A stretch of DNA of 64,000 bases. Source: Oceaniglobus trochenteri (GTDB lineage: Bacteria; Pseudomonadota; Alphaproteobacteria; Rhodobacterales; Rhodobacteraceae). Position numbers and translations under genes: made by a program. Shown in pieces: positions 8,438 through 16,322 of this stretch. Each line of letters begins with the position of its first letter. Position 1 is the stretch's first letter. The notes beneath the pieces are model-generated. The model had not been told where the DNA came from. It saw only the letters and a list, made by a program, of their open reading frames with translations, and searched no databases. The stretch is from contig NZ_JACNMM010000012.1 of assembly GCF_020529025.1 (NCBI RefSeq), positions 78,859-142,858 on the forward strand. The letters are read 5' to 3'.

Positions 8438-10456
8438 TCAGCCCAGCAGGGCCTTTACCTTGGCGACGGTCGCCTCGGCGGTGATGCCCATCTTCTCATA
8501 GACCACTTCGGCCGGGGCCGAGGCGCCAAAACCTTCCATGCCGACGAAATCGGCCTTTTCACGGCGGCCACGCTCGCCGAACAGCCAGGTGTCCCAGCCA
8601 AAGCGCACGCCGGCCTCAATCGCCACGCGGACGGGGCCTGCGGGCAGAACCTTGCGCCGGTACGCCTCGTCCTGCTGGGCGAACAGTTCCTGGCAGGGCA
8701 TGGAGACGACGCGGGTGCCGATGCCTTCGGCCTCCAGCTTCTCGCGCGCCTCAAGCGCGATCGAGACTTCCGAGCCGGTGGCGATCAGGATCGCGCGCCG
8801 CTTCTCGCCCGCCTCGGCCAGGACATAGGCGCCCTTGGCGGTCAGGTTCGCCGTCTTGTGCTGGGTGCGCACGGTGGGCAGGCCCTGGCGCGACAGGGCC
8901 AGAACCGAAGGCGTGCTGTCGGTGGTCAGCGCCAGTTCCCAGGCCTCGGCGGTTTCGATGCTGTCGGCGGGGCGGAACACATGCATGTTCGGCGTGGCCC
9001 GCAGCATGGCCAGATGTTCGACCGGCTGGTGGGTCGGGCCGTCTTCGCCCAGGCCGATCGAATCGTGGGTCATCACGTAAACCGCCGGAACACCCATCAG
9101 CGCCGAAAGGCGCATGGCACCGCGGGCATAATCGGTGAAGCACATGAAGGTGCCGCCATAGGGGCGCACCCCACCATGCAGCGCCAGACCGTTCAGCGCC
9201 GCCGCCATGCCGTGTTCGCGGATGCCATAGTGGATATAACGCCCCTTGCGGTTGTCGGCGTCGAACACGCCCAGATCGGCCGTCAGGGTGTTGTTGCTGC
9301 CGGTCAGGTCGGCCGAGCCGCCGACGGTTTCGGGCATGATCGGGTTGACGACCTCAAGCACCATTTCGCTGCTCTTGCGGGTGGCGACCTTGGGGGCGCT
9401 TTCGCTCAGCTGCTTTTTCAGGGCACGGATGGTGCTGGACAGCTTCTTGGGCGCTTCCATGTCGTACATGCGGTTGAACAGCGCCTGGCGGTTGTCCGAA
9501 AGATCGGACAGGCGGGCCTGCCAATCCTTGAAGGCGGCGTCGCCACGGCTGCCCACGTCTTCCCACCACGATTTGATGTCCGAGGGGATTTCGAAGGGCG
9601 GATGGCTCCAGCCCCAGGTTTCGCGGGCGGCTTCGATCAGCTTGGGATCGGTCAGCGCGCCATGGCCCTTCGAGGTGTCCTGAGCGGTGGTGCCAAGGGC
9701 GATATGGGTCTTGCAGGCGATCATCGAGGGCTTGTCCGATGCCTTGGCGGCCTTGATCGCCGCGTCGATGGCTTCGGGATCGTGGCCATCGACCGCCTGG
9801 ACATGCCAACCCGAGGCGGCAAAGCGCTGTTCCTGGTCGGTGCTGTCGGTCAGGCTGACCTTGCCGTCGATGGTGATGTCGTTGTTGTCCCAGAACACGA
9901 TCAGCTTGCCCAGCTTCTGGTGACCGGCCAGGGCGATGGCCTCCTGGCTGACGCCCTCCATCAGGCAGCCGTCACCGGCGATGACATAGGTGTGGTGATC
10001 GACGATCTTCTTGCCGAAGCGGGCGCGCAGCACCTCTTCGGCGATGGCAAAGCCCACCGAATTGGCCAGACCCTGACCCAGGGGGCCGGTGGTGGTTTCG
10101 ATGCCGGCGGCATGGCCGTATTCGGGATGGCCCGCGGTGATCGCGCCCCACTGGCGGAAATCCTTGATCTGTTCCAGCGTCATGTCGGCATAACCGGTCA
10201 GGTGCAAAAGACCGTAAAGCAGCATCGAGCCATGGCCCGCCGACAGGATGAACCGGTCACGGTCGGGCCAGTTGGGATTGGCGGCGCTGAACTTCAGGTG
10301 GCGCGAAAACAGCACGGTCGCCACGTCGGCCATGCCGATGGGCATTCCGGTATGGCCGGAATTGGCGGCGGCGACGGCATCCAGTGCCAGCGCGCGCAGG
10401 GCGGTGGAACGGTTCCAGTGGTCGGGCGCCTGGGCGCGCAGGGTGGCAATGTCCAT
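8438..10456 (-). CDS. tkt: Transketolase
   Basis: Transketolase moves two-carbon ketol units between sugars in the pentose phosphate and Calvin pathways, using thiamine diphosphate. The 672-aa length is typical. Residues near 33-45 read [12 protein letters not shown], the ThDP/Mg motif [13 protein letters not shown]...WDNNDI spans about residues 155-190, and the central [17 protein letters not shown] and [15 protein letters not shown] motifs are intact. The start at ATG 10456 has AGGACAG upstream. The gene stands alone; no cbb genes flank it, so it is probably the housekeeping copy. A stable hairpin follows the stop. Confidence 0.96.
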   Translation of the reverse strand: MDIATLRAQAPDHWNRSTALRALALDAVAAANSGHTGMPIGMADVATVLFSRHLKFSAANPNWPDRDRFILSAGHGSMLLYGLLHLTGYADMTLEQIKDFRQWGAITAGHPEYGHAAGIETTTGPLGQGLANSVGFAIAEEVLRARFGKKIVDHHTYVIAGDGCLMEGVSQEAIALAGHQKLGKLIVFWDNNDITIDGKVSLTDSTDQEQRFAASGWHVQAVDGHDPEAIDAAIKAAKASDKPSMIACKTHIALGTTAQDTSKGHGALTDPKLIEAARETWGWSHPPFEIPSDIKSWWEDVGSRGDAAFKDWQARLSDLSDNRQALFNRMYDMEAPKKLSSTIRALKKQLSESAPKVATRKSSEMVLEVVNPIMPETVGGSADLTGSNNTLTADLGVFDADNRKGRYIHYGIREHGMAAALNGLALHGGVRPYGGTFMCFTDYARGAMRLSALMGVPAVYVMTHDSIGLGEDGPTHQPVEHLAMLRATPNMHVFRPADSIETAEAWELALTTDSTPSVLALSRQGLPTVRTQHKTANLTAKGAYVLAEAGEKRRAILIATGSEVSIALEAREKLEAEGIGTRVVSMPCQELFAQQDEAYRRKVLPAGPVRVAIEAGVRFGWDTWLFGERGRREKADFVGMEGFGASAPAEVVYEKMGITAEATVAKVKALLG

Positions 10457-10673
10457 GGGGTCTGTCCTATATGCATCTGATCAGGGCTGACCGGGTGATA
10501 GCAGCCCGTGGCACAAGTTCAAGCGTGGGCGCGGCCAAACCACGGCCTTTGGCGGGCTATTCGCAGGTTGGGGGCTGAAATCGGGTTTGACTTGGGTTTA
10601 AATAAGCCTGACGGCAGCAAGATCGATTCGCGGCACCACCGCGCAACAACAGGCAGAAACAAGGACCGATGTC

Positions 10674-11147
10674 ATGAACGACATGAGTGAGCTGGAGCGC
10701 CGGATCTCCGCAGCGCTTGACCGGATTTCCACCCATGTGACCACGTTGCAGCGCCCCGCGCCCGCCCCCGAGGAGGAAGCGCAAGCGCCCGACGAGGATC
10801 TGCCCGCAGCCGCCGAGCTGATGGCCGACCTGGAAGCCGAACGCGCCGTCACCGCCCAGCTTGAGGAGCGGGTGCGCGCGATCAAGGAACGTCAGGACAC
10901 CCGTGTCGCCGAACTGGAATCCAGCCTGGCCGCGGCGAAGGATCGGGTTGCCGCGCTGGAAGAGGAAAACGCCGCCCTGCGCGACGGCGACGGCGGCACG
11001 GCCGAGACGCCCGAAACCGCAGCCGAGGGCGAGGCCCTGCGCCGCGAACTGGCCGACCTGCGCGCCGAGCGCGAGGCCGAGCGCTCCGAGCTGGTGGCCC
11101 TGCTCGCCGAACTGCAACCCATCGTCGAGGAGAGCGCAAGTGCCTGA
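10674..11147 (+). CDS. Coiled-coil protein in zapA operon
   Basis: This 157-aa acidic protein has no signal peptide or membrane segment. After an N-terminal SELERRISAALDRISTHV helix comes a Pro/Ala/Glu-rich linker. Residues 50-155 are a long heptad-patterned helix (LEAERAVTAQLEERVRAIKE, VAELESSLAAAKDRVAALEEE). It ends 8 bp inside zapA, which suggests coupling. By position and coiled-coil form it could be a ZapA partner, comparable to ZapB, but sequence similarity to ZapB is not evident and this is only inference. Confidence 0.7.
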   Translation: MNDMSELERRISAALDRISTHVTTLQRPAPAPEEEAQAPDEDLPAAAELMADLEAERAVTAQLEERVRAIKERQDTRVAELESSLAAAKDRVAALEEENAALRDGDGGTAETPETAAEGEALRRELADLRAEREAERSELVALLAELQPIVEESASA

Positions 11148-11556
11148 GATCAAGATCAATATCGGTGGCCGTACCTTCGATGTCGCCTGCCAGGAAGGCG
11201 AAGAACACTACCTGCAATCGGCGGCCCGGATGCTGGACGCCGAGGCGGCTGTCCTCGTCGGTCAGATCGGGCGCCTGCCCGAAAGCCGGATGTTGCTGAT
11301 GGCCGGGCTGATGCTGGCCGACAAGACCGCCGGCATGGAGGAACAGGTGCGCGCCAGCGAACAGACTATCGCGGCACTTCAGGCCCAGCTGTCCGAGGCG
11401 CAGGCCCAGACCGAGGCGCTTCGCAATGCCCCCCCGCCCGAGGCCGAGCGGGTCGAAGTGCCGGTCATTCCGGCCTCGCTGGTTGAAACCATGGCCGAAC
11501 TGGCCGCCCGGGCCGAGGCGATCGCCGACGATGCCGAGGAAAGGGCGACCGCATGA
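11140..11556 (+). CDS. zapA: Cell division protein ZapA
   Basis: ZapA crosslinks FtsZ filaments at the division site. The first 80 residues match the family: an N-terminal EIKINIGGRTFDVACQEGEEHYLQSAARMLD followed by MLLMAGLMLADK. The remaining 55 residues form an extra helical extension ending AELAARAEAIADDAEER, longer than the roughly 110-aa enterobacterial form. I use the GTG start at 11140 because the conserved N-terminus begins there. The frame overlaps the upstream coiled-coil gene by 8 bp and the downstream gene by 4 bp (ATGA). Confidence 0.88.
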   Translation: MPEIKINIGGRTFDVACQEGEEHYLQSAARMLDAEAAVLVGQIGRLPESRMLLMAGLMLADKTAGMEEQVRASEQTIAALQAQLSEAQAQTEALRNAPPPEAERVEVPVIPASLVETMAELAARAEAIADDAEERATA

Positions 11557-11879
11557 TCCGCGGGCTGTGCCTTGCCCTCGGTCCGGTTCTGGCAGCCGGG
11601 GCCGCATGGGGCGATGTTTCCGTGGTGGAGTACACCTGTGACCGGGGCGCGGTGTTGTCCGTGGCCTATGTCACCGGTGGCGAGGATGACCTGGCGATCA
11701 TGCCCGTCGAAGGGCAGCTGGTGGCGCTGGAGCGCGCTCAGTCGGGATCGGGGGTTCTTTATTCCCAGGTCGGGCGCGAGGATGGATACATCTGGTTCGC
11801 CAAGGGCGACGAGGCGCTTCTGGGGCATGGCGGGGTCGAAGGCACGACCATCCTGCCGGGGTGTCGCGCCGCCGAGTGA
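11553..11879 (+). CDS. MliC family lysozyme-inhibitor-like protein
   Basis: This 108-aa protein has a signal peptide at residues 1-20 (MIRGLCLALGPVLAAGAAWG). The mature domain VVEYTCDRGAVLSVAYV...YSQVGREDGYIWFAKGDEALL fits the MliC/PliC beta-barrel that blocks C-type lysozyme in the periplasm or outer membrane. Cysteines near residues 29 and 104 could form the family disulfide. It lacks the lipobox of MliC, so it would be a soluble periplasmic form. Its ATG overlaps the zapA stop, so an envelope-defence gene is coupled to a division gene. Confidence 0.7.
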   Translation: MIRGLCLALGPVLAAGAAWGDVSVVEYTCDRGAVLSVAYVTGGEDDLAIMPVEGQLVALERAQSGSGVLYSQVGREDGYIWFAKGDEALLGHGGVEGTTILPGCRAAE

Positions 11880-11900
11880 CCTCGACGGCGCCAAATTGGT

Positions 11901-12260
11901 TCAGCCGTTGGCTTCGCGGATCTTGTCGGCGGCGTCCTTGTCGAAGGCCACGCCATTGTTCGCAAACAGGGTGTCGAGTTCGCCCGACAGCGTCATCTCG
12001 GTGATGATGTCGCAGCCGCCGACGAATTCGCCCTTGACGTAAAGCTGCGGAATGGTCGGCCAGTCGGAATAATCCTTGATGCCCTGGCGGATGCCTTCGT
12101 CGGCCAGCACGTTCACATCGGCGTATTGCACGCCCATGAAGTTCAGCACGCCCGCGACGCGGCTGGAAAAGCCGCACTGGGGCATTTCCTTGGTGCCCTT
12201 CATGAACAGAACCACGTCGTTGGTGGTGACGGTCTGCTTGATCTGGTCTTCAGCGCTCAT
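11901..12260 (-). CDS. grxD: Monothiol glutaredoxin GrxD
   Basis: This 119-aa monothiol glutaredoxin has the CGFS active site at residues 29-32. The glutathione-binding WPTIPQLYVKGEFVGGCDI stretch lies near residues 67-85. GrxD-type proteins carry a [2Fe-2S] cluster with glutathione and pass it to targets, often as a heterodimer with BolA. Here bolA is two genes upstream in the same operon, and the gene between them overlaps both by 4 bp. That layout strongly supports a BolA-GrxD iron-sulfur partnership. The start is ATG 12260. Confidence 0.95.
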   Translation of the reverse strand: MSAEDQIKQTVTTNDVVLFMKGTKEMPQCGFSSRVAGVLNFMGVQYADVNVLADEGIRQGIKDYSDWPTIPQLYVKGEFVGGCDIITEMTLSGELDTLFANNGVAFDKDAADKIREANG

Positions 12261-12391
12261 GTTTCGTTGTCCTTCTTGCGGTCCTGGCGGGGGGTGCCCT
12301 TCAGGTAGGGGCGCAGCGCGCCCCAGGTGATCACTGCGACAAGGGCGATGGCGGCAAACAGCGGCCAGCCCTCGGTGAATAGGCTGCTCAC
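12257..12391 (-). CDS. Small single-TM protein between bolA and grxD
   Basis: This 44-aa protein starts with GTG at 12391, and its GTGA overlaps the bolA stop. Its own stop overlaps the grxD start (ATGA). The sequence has one hydrophobic segment (about residues 6-25, FTEGWPLFAAIALVAVITWG) and a basic, polar C-terminus (KGTPRQDRKKDNE). It is too short for standard ORF cutoffs, but overlaps at both ends and the typical TM-plus-charged-tail build support it. The function is unknown. It could be a membrane anchor or partner for the BolA-GrxD pair. Confidence 0.7.
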   Translation of the reverse strand: MSSLFTEGWPLFAAIALVAVITWGALRPYLKGTPRQDRKKDNET

Positions 12392-12636
12392 GCGGTGTCC
12401 GGTGCCTTGGTGGTCAGGGCCAGCGCATGCAGCTCGCCGTTCGAGCCGTCCATCTTTCCCTTCAGCGCGGCATAGACGGCGCGCTGTTGCTGTACCCGGT
12501 TCATTCCGGCGAAGGATGCGTCCACCACCTCGGCGGCGTAATGGTTTCCGTCTCCGCGCAGATCGGTGATCGTGATCTTCGCATCGGGGAAGCTTTCGCG
12601 GATCAGGTCTTCGATGTCCTGGGCCTGCATTGCCAT
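12388..12636 (-). CDS. bolA: BolA family protein
   Basis: This 82-aa protein has the BolA/IbaG-type fold: IEDLIRESFPDAKITITDLRGDGNHYAAEVV at residues 8-38, then FAGMNRVQQQRAVYAALKGKM. A conserved His near the HYAA motif is a candidate Fe-S ligand shared with GrxD. BolA proteins act in iron-sulfur transfer and in envelope or stress control. The start may be ATG 12636 or the second ATG two codons on. It is the first gene of the bolA-TM-grxD set. Confidence 0.88.
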   Translation of the reverse strand: MAMQAQDIEDLIRESFPDAKITITDLRGDGNHYAAEVVDASFAGMNRVQQQRAVYAALKGKMDGSNGELHALALTTKAPDTA

Positions 12637-12720
12637 GGTCGGTGTCCTTTGCTGCTCGGGTGCAATCTATTGCGGAGCGGTTGGCGCTTCAAGGGCGGCG
12701 GTGTCGCGGGGCGAGGGCGC

Positions 12721-12757
12721 GGACCCTCCGGGGGGGATATTTGAAGACCAAAGATGC
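12721..12757 (-). repeat. 3'-end-associated repeat, copy 2
   Basis: On the minus strand it begins 8 bp past the purL stop and reads CATCTTTGGTCTTCAAATA, then TCCCCCCCGGAGGGTCC. The copy after tyrS shares CATCTTTGGTCT and a TATCC block. It is oriented with the upstream gene, like the tyrS copy. Confidence 0.65.
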
Positions 12758-12764
12758 CAGGGGT

Positions 12765-14924
12765 TCAGCCCACCGCCGCGGCGAAGGCGCCACGATAGAG
12801 TTGCGACAGGGTTGCCAGCGGCGTGGCGGTGCCGCCCAGTTGCACGTCGTTGCCGCCGAAACGGCCCACGGTGGCAATGGGGATGCCCGCGCCATGGGCA
12901 TAATGCATCAGCGCCTCGGCCGCATCGAAGCGGCAGGCGATCAGGTAGCGGGCCTGATCCTCGCCGAAGAGGAAGGCGGGATCGGCGCTGTCGAGCGTCA
13001 CGCCGATGCCTGACGCCTCGGCCATCTCGAAGGCGGCGAGGGCAAGGCCGCCGTCGGAGAGGTCGGTGGCGGCGGTGATCCATTCGCGGTTGCGCAGAAG
13101 GAAAGCGGCATTGGCCTTTTCGGCGTCAAGGTCGACGGGCGGCGCGTCGCCCTCGGCACGGCCGAACATCTCGGCCAGCAGGGCGGATTGGCCAAGGTGG
13201 CCTTCTGTCGCGCCGATGAGGATGGCATAATCGCCCTCGGCCGGGGTGCCGGCGATCAGCTGGTCGGCGCTGTCGATCAGGCCCACCGCGCCGATGGTGG
13301 GGGTGGGCAGGATGCCGGTGCCGTCGGTTTCGTTGTAAAGTGACACGTTGCCCGACACGATGGGCATGTCGAGCGCGGCGCAGGCCGCGCCGATGCCGCG
13401 GATCGCGCCCACGAACTGGCCCATGATCTCGGGCTTTTCGGGATTGCCGAAGTTCAGGTTGTCGGTCGTGGCCAGGGGGCGGGCGCCGACGGCGACCAGG
13501 TTGCGGAAGGCTTCGGCGACGGCCTGCTTGCCGCCCGTTTCCGGGTTGGCCTTGACGTAGCGCGGCGTCACGTCCGAGGTGAAGGCCAGCAGCTTGGGGG
13601 TGCCGTGCACCCGCACGATGCCCGCCCCAAGGCCCGGCGCGCGCTGGGTGTCGGCCATCACCTGGGTGTCGTATTGTTCATAGACCCACTGTTTGCCCGC
13701 GTAGTTGGGCGATGTGATGAGCGCGCGCAGCCCCTCCATCGGGTCGATGTCGAGCGTTTCGGTAAAGGGCGTGGCGGGGGGCGTTTCCACCCAGGGGCGG
13801 TCGTATTCGGGCGCGGTGCCGGACAGGGCCTTGAGCGGCAGGTCGGCCTTCACTTCGCCGTTGTGCACGATCAGGAACCGGTCTTCGGCGATGGTTTCAC
13901 CCACGACGGCGAAATCCAGATCCCATTTGTCGAAGACGGCCCTGGCTTCGGCCTCAAGCTCGGGCTTGAGGACCATCAGCATCCGTTCCTGGGATTCCGA
14001 GAGCATCATTTCATAGGCGGTCATCTGGTCTTCGCGCACCGGCACCTTTTCAAGGTCCAGCCGTACGCCGAGGTTGCCCTTGTCGCCCATCTCAACCGCC
14101 GAACAGGTCAGTCCCGCCGCACCCATGTCCTGGATCGAGATCACGGCGCCGGTGGCCATCAGCTCCATGCAGGCCTCCATCAGGCGCTTTTCGGTGAAGG
14201 GGTCGCCCACCTGCACCGTGGGGCGCTTTTCCTCGATGGTGTCGTCGAATTCGGCGCTGGCCATGGTGGCGCCGCCGACGCCGTCGCGCCCCGTCTTGGC
14301 GCCGAGGTACACCACCGGCATGCCCACGCCCGATGCGGCGGAATAGAAGATCGCGTCGGCATCGGCCAGGCCGGCGGCAAAGGCGTTGACCAGGCAATTG
14401 CCGTTGTAGGCCGCGTCGAACCGCACCTCGCCCCCGACGCAGGGCACACCGAAGCAGTTGCCATAGCCGCCGACACCGGCCACCACGCCATGCACCAGCT
14501 GCCGGGTCTTGGGGTGATCGGGCGTGCCGAAGGACAGCGCGTTCATGGCCGCGATGGGCCGCGCGCCCATGGTGAAGACATCGCGCAGGATGCCCCCCAC
14601 GCCGGTGGCCGCGCCCTGGTAGGGTTCGATGTAGGAGGGGTGGTTGTGGCTTTCCATCTTGAACACCACCGCCTGGCCATCGCCGATATCGACAACGCCG
14701 GCGTTTTCACCGGGCCCGCAGATCACCTGGGGGCCGGTGGTGGGCAGGGTGCGCAGCCATTTCTTGGACGACTTGTAAGAACAATGTTCGTTCCACATGG
14801 CCGAGAAGATGCCGAGTTCGGTGAAGGTTGGTTCGCGCCCGATGATATCGAGGATGCGGGCATATTCTTCATCGTTCAGCCCGTGGGCGGCGATCAGGTC
14901 TTGAGTGATGGCTGGTTCTTGCAT
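12765..14924 (-). CDS. purL: Phosphoribosylformylglycinamidine synthase II
   Basis: PurL makes FGAM from FGAR, glutamine-derived ammonia and ATP. At 719 aa it is the short form, which needs PurS and PurQ; those are not in this window. Motifs include [19 protein letters not shown] near residue 45, the Gly-rich [22 protein letters not shown], the [10 protein letters not shown] segment, and the second-half [11 protein letters not shown] and [14 protein letters not shown] motifs. The start at ATG 14924 ([10 protein letters not shown]) is preceded by GGGGAG; about 90 codons of open frame lie upstream but overlap the sRNA candidate and are not conserved-looking. A dispersed repeat follows the stop. 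Confidence 0.96.
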   Translation of the reverse strand: MQEPAITQDLIAAHGLNDEEYARILDIIGREPTFTELGIFSAMWNEHCSYKSSKKWLRTLPTTGPQVICGPGENAGVVDIGDGQAVVFKMESHNHPSYIEPYQGAATGVGGILRDVFTMGARPIAAMNALSFGTPDHPKTRQLVHGVVAGVGGYGNCFGVPCVGGEVRFDAAYNGNCLVNAFAAGLADADAIFYSAASGVGMPVVYLGAKTGRDGVGGATMASAEFDDTIEEKRPTVQVGDPFTEKRLMEACMELMATGAVISIQDMGAAGLTCSAVEMGDKGNLGVRLDLEKVPVREDQMTAYEMMLSESQERMLMVLKPELEAEARAVFDKWDLDFAVVGETIAEDRFLIVHNGEVKADLPLKALSGTAPEYDRPWVETPPATPFTETLDIDPMEGLRALITSPNYAGKQWVYEQYDTQVMADTQRAPGLGAGIVRVHGTPKLLAFTSDVTPRYVKANPETGGKQAVAEAFRNLVAVGARPLATTDNLNFGNPEKPEIMGQFVGAIRGIGAACAALDMPIVSGNVSLYNETDGTGILPTPTIGAVGLIDSADQLIAGTPAEGDYAILIGATEGHLGQSALLAEMFGRAEGDAPPVDLDAEKANAAFLLRNREWITAATDLSDGGLALAAFEMAEASGIGVTLDSADPAFLFGEDQARYLIACRFDAAEALMHYAHGAGIPIATVGRFGGNDVQLGGTATPLATLSQLYRGAFAAAVG

Positions 14925-15074
14925 GGTCGTCTCCCCGCAGCGTTGGCACCTTCTAGACCGTGGCGGGAATGGGGGAAAGGGCCGGATCGGGCAATCCTTG
15001 CGGAGGTTGGCGGCAGGATGCGATCCGTTTCGCCGCCGCAACAGGTGGGCCTGCGATGAGGAGGGGCGTTTCGC

Positions 15075-15104
15075 AAAAAAAAGGCCGAGCTCAAAGGCTC
15101 GGCC
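15075..15104 (-). terminator. Strong intrinsic terminator (LysR or sRNA)
   Basis: A perfect 8-bp GC-rich stem, a UUUGAGC-side loop and eight U residues on the minus strand. It is the strongest terminator in the first 20 kb. Confidence 0.85.
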
Positions 15105-15190
15105 AAGTCCAACAGGGAGGTAGAAGGCGATGGGCGCGAAGCGCTGCCGCCGCCTTCTGATGAGGCACCTATGCCCGCTAACATATCGTT
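15075..15190 (-). ncRNA. Candidate trans-acting sRNA with exposed CCUCCC
   Basis: Between the purL start and the LysR stop, the minus strand has the structure of a Hfq-type sRNA. An 8-bp stem (AGAAGGCG/CGCCUUCU) is followed by a single-stranded stretch ACCUCCCUGUUGGACUU. Then comes a perfect 8-bp GGCCGAGC/GCUCGGCC stem with a 6-nt loop and an eight-U run. The CCUCCC segment is complementary to ribosome-binding sites and resembles exposed anti-Shine-Dalgarno motifs known in alphaproteobacterial sRNAs. The 5' end is uncertain; I see no clean sigma-70 promoter. It could also be the 3' UTR of the LysR gene. Confidence 0.55.
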
Positions 15191-15256
15191 TCAAGAACAA
15201 TTCGCCTCGCCGGGTGCAAGCCGGATATGCACTGCGTGCATGGCTGAGGTCAGGGC

Positions 15257-16162
15257 CTAGGGATCGACTGAATACTTCAGCTTTTCGCGGTGCGCGGCCA
15301 GCTCATCGACGACGAAATCACGGAAGGCGTGGATGCGGCGCGATTGGCGCAATTCTTCGGGGTAGGCGAGGAAAACCGGCACCTCGGCGCTTTCGAAATC
15401 GGGCAGGACGCGCACCATGCGGGGAAAATCCTCGATCACGTAGTCGGGCAGAACCCCGATGCCCAAGCCCGACAGCACGGCCTGCAACACGCCGAAGTAG
15501 TTGTTCACCGTCAAAAGCGAAGGAATATCGTGGGTCAGCAGTTGCTGCACCATCATCGCCCCCGCGCTGACCTGCGCCGAGGTGGTGTTCTGACAGATCA
15601 GCCGGTGGGTGCCCAGATCCTCCTGCCGGGTCGGGGTGCCGTTGGCGGCAAGGTAATCGGGCGAGGCATAGAGGCGCATCTTCACGGTGAACAGGCGCTT
15701 GCGGATCAGGTCGGCCTGACTTGGCTCTTTCATGCGGATGGCGATGTCGGCTTCGCGCATGGGCAGATCGAGAACGTGTTCATCCAGGATCAGGTCGATC
15801 TTCAGATCGGGATACTTGGCGTAAAGCGCGGGCAGGCGCGGCGCCAGCCAGAGCGAACCGAAGCCGGTGGTGGTTGTCACCCGCAGCTCTCCGAAGACTT
15901 CCTCTTCGCTGTCCTTTATCCGTGCCGCCGCCGTATCCAGCCGCCGCGCCATGGCGCGTGTGGCATCGTGCAGCAGTTCGCCCTGTTCGGTGAGAATCAG
16001 CCCCCGCGCGTGGCGGTGAAACAGGGTGGTGTTCAGCGAATCCTCAAGCGCGCGAATCTGGCGGGAAACCGCCGATTGCGACAGGTGCAGCGAATCGCCC
16101 GCGTGGGTCAGGCTGCCCGCTTCGGCCACCGCGTGAAATATTCTGAGCTTGTCCCAGTCCAT
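15257..16162 (-). CDS. LysR family transcriptional regulator
   Basis: This 301-aa protein has an N-terminal LysR helix-turn-helix (residues 3-60, [33 protein letters not shown]) and a C-terminal periplasmic-binding-like effector domain. It is divergent from the indolepyruvate oxidoreductase gene, and the 160-bp gap holds a near-perfect TAGGTCA-N7-TGACCTA palindrome close to the oxidoreductase start. LysR regulators usually control the divergent neighbour, so aromatic amino acid breakdown is a reasonable target. The effector is unknown. A strong terminator and an sRNA candidate lie downstream. Confidence 0.88.
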   Translation of the reverse strand: MDWDKLRIFHAVAEAGSLTHAGDSLHLSQSAVSRQIRALEDSLNTTLFHRHARGLILTEQGELLHDATRAMARRLDTAAARIKDSEEEVFGELRVTTTTGFGSLWLAPRLPALYAKYPDLKIDLILDEHVLDLPMREADIAIRMKEPSQADLIRKRLFTVKMRLYASPDYLAANGTPTRQEDLGTHRLICQNTTSAQVSAGAMMVQQLLTHDIPSLLTVNNYFGVLQAVLSGLGIGVLPDYVIEDFPRMVRVLPDFESAEVPVFLAYPEELRQSRRIHAFRDFVVDELAAHREKLKYSVDP

Positions 16163-16261
16163 GAAATCCCCGATCCGCTGTTGTCAGCGCTAACGACTTG
16201 TCTCGTGTTACCTGCCCTCTACCATCTAACGCAAACGGCAAAAGCTGGCGATTTGATTTTG

Positions 16262-16282
16262 TAGGTCAGATATTTTGACCTA
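16262..16282. promoter_or_regulatory. Palindromic operator TAGGTCA-N7-TGACCTA
   Basis: A perfect 7-bp inverted repeat with a 7-bp spacer. It overlaps a putative promoter: a TTGTAG-like -35 at 16259 and TATACT at 16281. The position between -35 and -10 suits repression of the oxidoreductase gene. The binding protein is inferred to be the divergent LysR or another regulator. Confidence 0.5.
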
Positions 16283-16322
16283 TACTGGACCCATGCAGGA
16301 TTGATGGCTGGGAGGGCCGGAC

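Noticed and set aside
8402..10480. 692-codon open frame on the plus strand
   Set aside because: It is the antisense shadow of tkt; composition is low-complexity Gly/Ala/Arg/His and no family motif is seen.
14894..15184. 96-codon minus-strand frame over the sRNA candidate
   Set aside because: It runs through the terminator hairpin and the U-run, and overlaps the purL start in another frame, so a protein is unlikely.
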